Under the pieces are notes generated by a model. That model was not told the origin of the DNA. It searched no databases and saw only the letters and a list, made by a program, of their open reading frames with translations. The position numbers and the translations under genes were made by a program. 64,000 bases of DNA from contig NC_036456.1 in assembly GCF_002775205.1 (NCBI RefSeq), positions 13,729,463 to 13,793,462 on the forward strand, given 5' to 3'. How positions within the stretch are numbered: the stretch's first letter is position 1; each line of letters starts with the position of its first letter. The DNA is from Xiphophorus maculatus. Lineage: Eukaryota; Chordata; Actinopteri; Cyprinodontiformes; Poeciliidae. Of this stretch, positions 22,939-33,300 are shown in pieces.

Positions 22939-25900
22939 TTAAATTTCTTCCTCTGGATTCTCAGTCATATCTGATTGGTCCTTCTCTGCCTTTTGTAATT
23001 TCGCCACAGGTTCAGTGTTATTTGACTGATCCTGCGCAGGTCTCTGTAATATCTTCATAGTTCCTTGATCACCTTTTCCAGGGTTAAAAAGTGGGAACAC
23101 TTCACCTGTGAATTTTGCTGCCAGAGATCCAATCAGACATTTTTCTTCCACATTATAGAAGGAGAGATTTCTGTTGTCAAAGTCCAAATACACACCGACT
23201 GTTTTTGGTTTTGACTGGACATAAATGAATGTCTCTGGTTCAGTGCTAAAATGAAGAGTATCCTCCTGTTTGGGGCAAGAAGACAAGAACCAGAAACCAT
23301 TTTTTGTGGTTGGAGGGAAACTTTCATCATGAGGGATTTTATGTTTATCTGTAACTCCGATCCACCAAGACGTCTTGAGGTCTACATTTGCACTTTGTAA
23401 AGAAACCTCCCAGTAGTGTCGTCCAGAAGAGAAACCAGGTGATCCTCTGACTGCAGTGAGACAGGTGACTCTGTCTCCATCAGGAAACTTTGCATTAATA
23501 TTATCTCTCAGTAGAGAATCCTTCATATCGTCTGAAGGATTCTTCATTTTTATTAGCTCATTTCCTGTGTCCACCAGTTGAACATTCTCTGTTAAAAATG
23601 GAAATTTGATTATAATCAATATAATAATGAAGAAAAATGCTAAGTAATAATAATATTAAATAAATGTAAAATTACCATAATTCTTGGATGCTTCCAATAG
23701 AGCTGCTGGCTGCCATGTTGCTGGATAGAAAAGCAAGAAGAGAAAATATCTTAGAAATATGATTTTGTATTATAAAGGTTTCGTTTTGATTATATTAATA
23801 TGTGCAGCTTCAAATACTGTGTCCTACTTGTTGATAGAAGTGGTTCATTTTCTGAAAGAAAACACAAAAATACATGATATTATAGTTGTTTTATGCAGTG
23901 AATACAACAAGAGCTTTAAAATTATCTCTATGAGACTGAGGTTCATCAAACATGCTGTTTTTTGACTGAAAATCTGAACAACACTATAAAGATATGTAAT
24001 AAATGTATGTTTCCATTGCTCTCCTCTCATGTCTTCAAACATCTAGAGAAATCAAAAACAATAAGCGTCCTTCATAAGTAAATATGAATTACTCCTTCGG
24101 TTTTACCTTCAGGATTGCTTGTGATTTCGGCCCCTGGAAGATAAAAAATAAAACTTTAGGAAGTGATTCTGACCAGTCCTTTATTCTCATATCTGTTTTG
24201 TGTGTGATGACGCTACACAGTGACGTTTTCGGTCCAGTTTTGACAGCTATATGGACAATTTAGATTTCATTGTTTAAATTTAAAATTTCTTATTTCTAGA
24301 CTTTAAAAAGAATTTGATCATTGAAATACCAGTTTCAACATTATGTTATGAAAGACTTACTAATTAGATGACTTCCAAATGTATTTGTACCATTTTTGGG
24401 GGAATAATAGCATAAACTTTATGCTATTATGCTGTAAAGGCAGCTCCATAAGTTTTACAATTTTGTCAGATATTTGAAAACCATGTATTATTTTTCTTAA
24501 TATTTCCAGTGATGGACTACACAATATTGTTTTATAATATCAAATCTTCTCCCATAACACACATTCAGTCATGTGATAAAATGTGAAAGAGGGATGCAAA
24601 TAATTTTGCAAGGGGCTGTATGTGTCTCTATTGCCTTATATGTGGACATATTTCATGTTTTATAACTGTGTTAATAAACATCACAAGGGTTTTGCTCCGT
24701 ATTAAATTCACAAAACTATTAATTAAGTCTGAAAACTGCACGAAAGGTAAAACTACATGATTGTTCCTTTAGTATAAGGAAAGTGACATTGAGCAGAAAG
24801 TTTGTAAAACTGTTCTAAATAAATATGTTTAAGGTGCCTGAAGTGTTTCTTACCATCAGTTGCATCATTTCCTGATTTTGATTTGTTGGCTGAAATGAAA
24901 ACATATTACAAAGTATGAAATTAGTACTCATTAAAATCTCAGCATCTTTAAATGTTGTCATCAATGCATGCTCTCTGATGTAAATCAAACATTTACCTTT
25001 CTTCCTGAAGTACAGAAAGTACAAGGCTCCGAGTGCAGCTAAAACAGCTACCAGAAGTAACCCAAAGGCCACCCATCCAGCTGAGGATCCTGACTCAGAA
25101 TAATATATAACAAACATGTTTTAGTAAATTTCTTCCTCATAGAAAACTAAAGAATACATGGTGATAAGGCTGAACAAGATCAGAAAGCCTTGCAGTGGCT
25201 ATAATAATGGCAAATATTTTGATGACATATCAGGTTCTATATGTGCCTGTTTTTTCTTTTGACTCTTTTCTGTCCTTCTTTCTCTGTGTGACCTTTAGCA
25301 TTTTTGGTAAAGTCAAGTGTGTCAATATATTTGACACACATCACAATATAATTGTGATATATTGTGCAGCCCCAGAAGTGAAACCATGTACCTTCTTGCA
25401 ATGGTGGAGAATTTTCCTGGCGCATTCTGGCCTCTTTTGGTGCTTCATTGAAGAGTCCAACAGAGCAGGAGACCTCAGAAGAACTGGAGACCAGAACCCA
25501 ACTATGGACTGAATAAAAACCAGCAGAGTTTTTGCTAAACGACACATTAGAAGAGATTAGAGCCTTTTTGCTGTCTGACCAGCTCAGCTCAGGCTTTGGA
25601 TGCCAGCCGTCAGATTGGCAGCTCATATTAACTTTGTTATCATCTTTCATCACTGCTGACAGGAGAGGGGAGCGTCCAGTTTCTGGAAGAAGAAGAAGAA
25701 GAGGATGATCATTTGATGTAGACATCATTCTGTTTGGTTTTGTTCTTGTTCTGTTTCATGGTTCTCACCTGTCACACTCAGACTAATAGATGCACTGTCA
25801 TAATCATCAGAGCTGCTGACATAGCATATATATTTTCCTACATCTTCAATTGTGACGTTTTCCAGCTTCAGGCTGACATCACCTGCCTTTAATCCACCTG

Positions 25901-27562
25901 ATGTTTCTTCCTTTAAGCCGAATGAGACTCGGCCAGCGTACGAAGCTTTCTGAGATGAGTAGTGGAAAGCTCTTGCCTGATAAAGCAGGACTGGAGTATC
26001 AAACTCATCACTCCCTTGATACCAGCGTACCTCCATATCTTCTGCACTCTGAGAGGGGGTGAGCCAGCAGGGTAAGGTGGCTGTCTGGCCTCGCTGGACT
26101 GAGACAGGAGACTTTACTGAAACTGTGAAAGTCTCTGAAACTGAAAAGAAAATCTTGATCTGTCGTCTTTTATTTTGTAGCACAATTATATTGAATACAA
26201 GAAGTGTTCAAAGTAAAAAGTTTTCTTGTGGTTATGTCTTAAGTTTTCTAAACCAAATGATTTATATTAAGTTAAGTTCCAGGTGATTATTAATGACAAT
26301 TTGCAGCACCAGGTATTTATAAATGTATAAAAAGTCTCTTACAAACTTAGAAACCAGCATTAACATTTGCTATTTCAACATTTTCCTCTGCTGGTTCCAA
26401 AAGAGCTTTAATAAAAATCAGAGTCAGTTTTATGGACTAACTTTGTGCACGTAAACAAAGACTTTACATTTCTTTCCATTTTACCTTCAGTGCACAAATT
26501 TGGTGGGGACTAAAACAGTGTTTTTCAAATAAGTATGCATACAGACATTATTTTTAAAACAGAACAAGTTGAATTAGTTCATGGTTTCATTCTGGGAAAT
26601 CTGACTGTTGAGTTCAACAAATAGTTTGGGGGAAGAAACTGTCTTTGTAGCGGCTGCTTTTTGTAAACACTGCTCTGTACCACCGACCTGAAGGTAATAG
26701 ACTGGACAGTTTGTGTCCAGGATGTGTGGAGTCTGCTGAAATGTTAGCTGTCCTGCTTTATCTAGGACTGTACAAGTCCTGGATCAAGGGAAAGTTATGA
26801 CTAAAGTTTTAATTCAATCATTGTGTGCTGTTCAGAGATACTAAAAGTACTTGAAGTAAAAAATTATACATTTGGGTTTATAGATTTATGGATCTTTGAT
26901 GCTGCAGGTCTGGTGTTCTTTATTTTCTTACGCCTCGAAGCCATTCAGTCCAGCCAAAGAGGTGTTAATATACAATTAATCAGGAAAGGAAAGGCACTCA
27001 AGATATTTTATCTAAAGATAGCACAAAGTGAATAAACAGTAAGTTTACCAATAATAATGTACAGAAAAATAACACCTTATTTTAATAATATCAAATAAAC
27101 ATACTTAAATTAAAGTTTTTTTGCTTTTTCATTGTGAGTTCATGGTACTCCAATACTAGATTAATTAATTTATTTTTGTTAAGCTGGAGTCCAATAAATT
27201 TTGCAAACTGTATGAGTTTTAAGATTTGCTGAGCAAACCAAGAGTTAATGGGGGGAGCAAATCACATAAACAGATCAGTTAATGATTATTTTTCGTAGTA
27301 ATGACTCAGATAAGAGTGGGAGGAGGTTTACAGATGAAAGAAACTTACCGGGAGCAAGACAGCAAGGCGAGGAAAGAAGCGCCAGAAAATAAAAGTGAAT
27401 CATCCGATTATCTGGGATGAGAAAAAAAACCAATAATAAATTACAGCAGCAATTATAGGAAGACAAACCAGATTTTTCCCCATAGCCTGGAGGTGAGAGC
27501 AGATTTAAATCTAGGTCATATTTACAAACTAAAGCAGCACATGTGTAACTCGACCTACCCAT
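22939..27562 (-). CDS. Butyrophilin-like receptor with B30.2 domain, copy B
   Basis: Exons in transcript order: 27562-27526, 27411-27349, 26140-25769, 25682-25392, 25089-24997, 24889-24854, 24133-24107, 23851-23828, 23720-23676, 23588-22939. Phases agree and give 545 residues. Order: signal peptide around MIHFYFLALLSSPCCLA, IgV (LPCW, DVGKYICY), IgC (GWHPKPELSW), membrane helix (AGWVAFGLLLVAVLAALGAL), four short cytoplasmic exons, PRY-SPRY (GRHYWEVSL, LDFDNRNLSF, PLFNPGKGD). It is a close tandem paralogue of the gene at 13317-17516, with exon lengths equal except exon 5 (93 against 99 bp), the retained 27-bp exon, and the last exon. That last exon has a seven-residue insertion near KNPSDDMKD and a longer acidic tail ending TENPEEEI. 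Inferred role: an immune surface receptor or ligand with an intracellular B30.2 sensor domain. IgV differs most in the membrane-distal loop segments. Confidence 0.88.
24404..24430. repeat. AT-rich perfect inverted repeat in a copy B intron
   Basis: Arms 24404-24416 (ATAATAGCATAAA) and 24418-24430 are exact complements around a single base. The sequence lies in the intron between the 36-bp and 27-bp exons. A transposon-tail-like text ('aattttgcaaggggctgtat') lies close by at 24590-24612, so this may be part of transposon debris. Confidence 0.7.
25130..25380. repeat. Insertion in intron 4 of butyrophilin-like copy B
   Basis: The intron between the IgC and membrane exons is 302 bp here but only 83 bp in copy A. 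The extra material contains two inverted repeats: GTGTCAA..TTGACAC near 25317-25337, and CACAATATA with its complement near 25342-25367. It ends in 'gatatattgtgcagcccc', a motif common in fish MITE-type repeats. It is therefore probably a MITE inserted after the duplication. Confidence 0.55.
26600..26790. repeat. Probable LINE-derived fragment
   Basis: The text 'gggggaagaaactgtctttg', 'cagtttgtgtccaggatgtg' and 'tacaagtcctggatcaaggg' resembles the 3' part of a common fish non-LTR element (antisense). There is no coding potential left. Assignment is from memory only. Confidence 0.4.
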
Positions 27563-27758
27563 TGTGTCTTTTTAGTGAATCCAAGGTGACGTAATAACTA
27601 CACACACAAAAGCGGCGGTGGATTCTTTCTGACGAGGCTGGTTTTGGGCGTGATTCAAGTCGAGGAGGTCAGTCTGGCCTGAAATCCGTCTTCACAGTCT
27701 TTAGTGGCCTAAATATGTCGAAGATGTAAAATGGACGCCCAGAATGAGGTCTGTCTAC

Positions 27759-27768
27759 TTTCACTTTC
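27759..27768 (-). promoter_or_regulatory. ISRE-like motif upstream of butyrophilin-like copy B
   Basis: On the minus strand this reads GAAAGTGAAA, a perfect GAAANNGAAA interferon-response core, 197 bp upstream of the first ATG. The surrounding promoter block, including 'gtgattcaagtc' at about 27650-27661, is shared with copy A (about 17600-17612), which shows that the promoter was duplicated with the gene. Confidence 0.55.
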
Positions 27769-29371
27769 GACTCTGAAAAAAATGCCGCCCAATTTGGTTC
27801 GGCTGGGTGGAGACACAGTCGCTATTTATATGAAAACGTCTTAAAGGAAAAGGGTCTCTGATGCCTAACAACACCCTTCGCTCGGAGTAGTTCTTATATC
27901 ATGTATTCAAAACATTTAATTCATTTCGCAAATGTTATTGAAGGCGCTATTATACAATGTGATGTTCACGGTCAGGTTTTAATGAGCTGAAAAATATAAA
28001 TATTGCAATATACCAGCAATATGTCTGTTTAGTCACTAATGTGCTGCAGAAAATTAATTATATTTTTGTGGTATAAAAACATATTAGAGCTGACCATTCA
28101 CCCACTAGAACCACTTTTCATTATATTCCTTGAATAAATCATTGATGTATTTAGATTGTAGTAACAATCTCTATATTGTTATTATTTTTATTATTAAGAT
28201 TCTTGTCTGAATGCATGTCAAAAAATGTCTTATGTTTCATAATTTAGGAATTTAAATAGTTTTTTCAAATGATTTAGGATTAAAAGACTTTAAATGGTGA
28301 TTATTATGTTAAACTTGTGTATTTACTCAGTAGAATCATAACGTGTTGTAAAAGTTAGAGGATAAACAACTTCAGCCTGGAGATTGCATTTTATCTACAA
28401 TGATATTGTTTACATTCTTTTTCTCCATCTTATATATCTTATATATTATCTCTAAAGAACATGACAGAAAATAAAATAAAAAGAATTCACGTCACATAGG
28501 ATAAACACAAGATACACATTTAGTCAAGTCTGCTTTTTATTGGCTGATTGAGGACTGGTGATGGCTCTTTATCCCTGACCCGTTAGAGTCAGAATTAATT
28601 TGACCAACACTGTATTAAATGAATGATTATCTTAACAGAAATTATTCTAAAGTCAGCACAAATTTCCTAGAAAGTTTTATTTTGCTTTTCCTTCTTATTT
28701 CTGGTGCTCTTGGAATCAGCTGTAACTTCGATCAAGACCAGGTTACTTGCTTTGTTTATGTTTCTGGAGCGGTCCAAAGTAGGGAGAACATTTAAACATT
28801 CAACAAAACCACAGAATGGTTTGAATACCTGTTGTGACAAAGTTGATCCCTGCATCAGCCAAGCTTGAAAAAAGAACAGCTTCAGAGATCCAGTTCAGTT
28901 CATCAGGTGTTGGCACAACAAGATCCTGACCATCATAACACATTATGGTTCTTCAGTTTAAGTGATTTTCTGATGCTGAAGAAATGTATGTTTTAAATGT
29001 TTGGGCAATTTAAATTCTTCTGTCTCCCAAATTCTCCCATTTACAATATTTCTAGGTCTCATAACTTGTGTTTCTTTAAACTCCTGAGAAAATGGTGAAC
29101 TTCTGAGAAAACCTTGATATTTTATCAGTTTAGATAATATATTTTGAACGTTCATTCCTGTAAGCACATCATATAAATAGAATTAATCGTTGTTTAATCT
29201 TGTTTGTTGCTGTTTTTTACTCAATAAAATTGTTACTAAATTGACCTTAGAGTCACTAATAAGTATAAGCCATGATTTGTTTTCATAAATGATCGTTTGA
29301 AAACTGCATTTTGCTTTTAGGTTCATCTTATTTTTGTATGATATTAAAATTGATAATGATCCGAACCATCT

Positions 29372-29401
29372 AAGTGTGTGAGTGTATGCACTCACACACT
29401 T
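29372..29401. repeat. 13-bp perfect hairpin
   Basis: Arms 29372-29384 (AAGTGTGTGAGTG) and 29389-29401 are exact complements around the loop TATG. The arms are a short TG-rich run and its mirror. There is no gene context beyond lying about 1 kb upstream of mfsd8. Confidence 0.85.
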
Positions 29402-29811
29402 TTCCCCCCCCTTTTTTTTCACACTCTTAATAATTTACACGTTTCACATAGAGAACTTTTTTTTTCTACAATCAACATGTTTAGCACCAGTTTTCCTCCT
29501 GTTGATATAAAAATAAAGAGGAAAATTATGTATTTTTAAGCCATCCTCAATCCAGGTATAATGTTATTAATGTTACGTAAGAGTTTAATGTCAGTGTACA
29601 AATCTCTCGGATTCTTAAACAATATTTTGAACAGCTGAAATCTAATTAAATGCACATATATTGAACTGCTGCACTGTTTTGTTCTTCACATTAGGCTTGG
29701 TAGTATAACCGCGGACTCCTTCGAGGTTTCTGCTGTGAAATCTGGTGCTTCACCTTTGAACTTGACACAAAACTGTCAGCTGGGACAGACCGCAAAGTTC
29801 GTGTTCGCGTC

Positions 29812-29821
29812 CTCACGTGAG
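29812..29821 (+). promoter_or_regulatory. Palindromic E-box resembling a CLEAR element, upstream of mfsd8
   Basis: CTCACGTGAG is a ten-base palindrome whose TCACGTGA core matches the CLEAR consensus bound by TFEB/MITF-family factors. It sits 577 bp before the mfsd8 start codon, in the CpG-richer region. Because mfsd8 encodes a lysosomal membrane protein, regulation by the lysosomal biogenesis programme is a reasonable inference but is not shown by the sequence alone. Confidence 0.45.
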
Positions 29822-30397
29822 CGAGCTGCGACAAGTTAAAAGTATTTCAGCGGAAATGACACAAGCGTAACGTAGTGTTGGTTTCAAAACAAAAGCAGAC
29901 ACTTGTTAAAGACAAAGAAATTAAAATTCAAACATAAGCAGGTTATTCAGTATATTCATTTAAATGGATATTTAACTGTTTAAATAACTTATAAATGCTG
30001 CATTTAAAATAAAATTCAATAAAGTTTATATTTTGCGTCTTATTTTGTAAGATGTAACCGGACGTTATAGTTTGTTTACTGGACCTAAATTAAGATGCGC
30101 TGCCATGGTATCATAGTCCAGTTCGGTCAGGTTTTGTGTTACGTGCTGCTTTTTATGGGCTTTAACAGCTGTTAGAAATGCCTCTTCTCAACAATATGTG
30201 AAGTATTTGTTAAGCTTATTAATGTCTGCAGCTGACGTGTTATTTTGTGCGCCTGGGGTTACCTGCAAGTGTAGCTAGCTGCTAGAAGCTTTCCGGAAGA
30301 GCAGTCTACTGTGAGCCCCGGCTAGTTCACTGACCCTCGTCTACATGGCGACTTAGGACACCATCGGGACTTCCTCTAGATTACTGAATTAGTTAAA

Positions 30398-33300
30398 ATG
30401 TCACATCTTGACCCAGACGACACCACTCCGTTGCTCCGGGACGATGCAAGCAGGTGAGTGCAGACTAGTTCACAGGGTGAATTTTTACCACCAAGAATGC
30501 GTGAAGCCAGATTTAAAATGTGTTTGTATCATAACTGTATTAAATAAATTTAAACCACAAATCGTTGTTCCTGTCTGTATGCAGTGATGACTCCCAAGAT
30601 GAGGACTACAGAGGCCGGTGGAGGTCCATCCGGGTCATGTACTTCACAATGTTTCTCAGCAGTGTAGGTGAGGAGGACTGCCATGACTTTTGTCCCCTTT
30701 TGTATGGACACACCTTGTCTGTCTAGTTCAACAAGACGACTGATCTGAAAACTGGTGACAAATGTGCTGGATAAAGTAAATACGAAGTCTCCCTGTTGAA
30801 AGAGGTTTGGTGATAAAGGGATGGAAAATTAACAAAAAGGAGCAAAACATTTTTACAGAACTATGCAAGTGGATCTCAATACAAGAAGATAATCAAAAAG
30901 ATAACGTATTTCAGTAGTTCAGTTGAAAAGCTAAAGTTCCTGTTCTGGAAATAACCAGATTACTCTTTAAACCAGTGCAACAAAGGGCTTTTAACACATA
31001 CATGTGAACTACTAAAAAGCTCTCATCATTCTCACAATACAGTCTCATCTCTGTCTTTGCAGTCCTGTATGGAAATTCTGTGGGGTTTAGCTCTGGCCAA
31101 CTTGCAGATGAAGCACAATGATACCATGGGTCTGAAAGCTGGTATCAGTAGTGTTGGCGTAGCATGGACTCAAGTTCAGAATTTACTTTCTTATGAAAAG
31201 AGGACTTTAGACCACTGAGCAACCATCCGGTCCCTGAAAGGAGTTCACGTCACAATCCTGCTAGGGGATTTTGATCACATTTTCTCTTCCACTAACTTTC
31301 ATAATTTTGGATACAGGACTCTGAACAACCAGTTTCTTAACCCAACGCAGCTCACCGTATTTGTGGATGCTGTCCAGGTCTGATGGATGTCATGTTAGCA
31401 GTCTTCCTCAAGATTGTGTGTGCCGTAACACCATTAATTCAGCTATTCATGTAGAAAGGTTCTCAATCTTTCCGAGTTCATACACTTTCTTCACTGCAAA
31501 GACACAAAATATTATTTGCATGCAGAATTTGCATGGAATATCCTTCCAAATTGAATGTTAAAGCAATACAATATTCTAAACATTGACATTGAGGGGATGA
31601 GTGCTATTTTACAGTCTCTGCAGCTTTGGTCCATGGAGATACATTTTATCAGACTGACTTTTATGTTTTATTGGTCTTGTGCATCATCCTACATTCCTGA
31701 AAAACTGAATATTGGATTTCCATTGGATTTAAATCATATTTATCAAAATTGCCAGAGATAAACACTTGAAATACATCGCTCTGCGTGTAATAAATCTGTA
31801 TGGATTCACATTTTGAAAGAAATTCTAGGAACTTTTTAATGCCAGTTTTTTGAGATCCATGTAAAACAAAAGTTACATTTTAAACCACTATAAAGTGACA
31901 GAATATTAAATTTGCTTTAGGCATATTACTGTTAATCAGATAAATTACATTTACTATCCAAGTTGAATTGGTCAAAGTTCTTTATTTTCCACTAAAAGAG
32001 CTGAGATTGACCAAAAATACTCCACCTTCAAACCAAACTGGAAGATAACTAACTGTAATGTAAAATAATTAAATACAATAAATACAAATAAAGGAACACA
32101 AACAGTACCTAGATCTGGCTCTATAAATTAAAGGTGATCAGTTGCAACAGTGCCTCCAGTTAAAACCAGTTTAACCAGAAATACCAGAGCTCCAGAGCAT
32201 CACATCCATCAGGCTGGACCAGTTGAAGAAAAAAATCTTTGTGAGCAACTAAATATCTGCCTGGGATGCCATTCAATCCATCTACCATTAAGTTATCAAA
32301 TGTGTTATGCAGTGATCTTTTAATCTATAACAAATCACTATATTTGACAATATTTAACAACTGCGGCAAGATAATTATAAACCGTCCTTCAATTATTTTT
32401 TGGTACACCTACTAACTTTGTTTACAAGTTGTTTTAGTTCTAATCATTAACTGGACTGCAGGTGCTGTGCAGAAAAATGTGTTGGTATAAAGTTAAACTT
32501 TTTATAGCAACTTAAAATGCAACATTTGCTATCATTTGCCTGATAAGTAAACACAGGAGGAAATAACATTTGTTTTGCATTTCAACATGCATGAAGTTTC
32601 CCAACCCCAGTGTTGTATATTTTATGATTTAACCCCCCAGAAAATGTATGTGTTCAGTTTGATCTTCAGAGTTCCTGCAACGTCTTAAAAAGTCTTAAAT
32701 CTGATTTTATGATTTTCTCAGTCTGAAAGTATGAGGAGAAAAATAGTTTGATTACGCTGACATATTTTCTGTCTGAAAACATAAAGGCTAAAAAACATTA
32801 GTTTGTCAAACGCCATCATCAACTATACATCAAATATACAGATGTTCCAGTTATTATTAATTAAAAGCAGCTCTAATCAGCTGTGCTACTAACTTTGATT
32901 TAAAGGAACTCTGTGTTTCAGCTGTTCTTTTGTTTTCTGGAAGTTTGTTCCAGATTTGTGGAGCGTAGAACCTGAATGCTGCCAGTATAAGGACTTTAGA
33001 ACTATTAGCGGTGTTCTGAATCAGCTGCAGCTGTCTGTATTTTTTTTTTATATGGCAGACTTGTAAAGACACTATTGCAGTAATCAATACCACTAAATAG
33101 CAATGCATGGAAGAGTTTCGAAAGATCTTGTTGGGACATTAATTCTTTAAACCTGGAAATGTTCTTCAGTTGATAGAAGGCCAACTTTCTAACTGTCTTT
33201 ATGTATCTATGACGATTCATGTCTGAGTCCATCACTACATCCGACAGTGGGCCTGATCACTAGTTTCTGTCCCTAACAGCTGAGAGTTTTAACTTCTGTC

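Larger units (their letters stand above)
27563..30397. other. Divergent intergenic region between copy B and mfsd8
   Basis: Contains the copy B promoter (27563-27800), an AT-rich middle part with no recognised gene, a hairpin with 13-bp arms at 29372-29401, and from about 29700 a GC-richer mfsd8 promoter with an E-box at 29812-29821. The 5' UTR of mfsd8 is probably within 30230-30397. The short ORFs at 28.7-29.4 kb have no recognised motifs. Confidence 0.5.
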
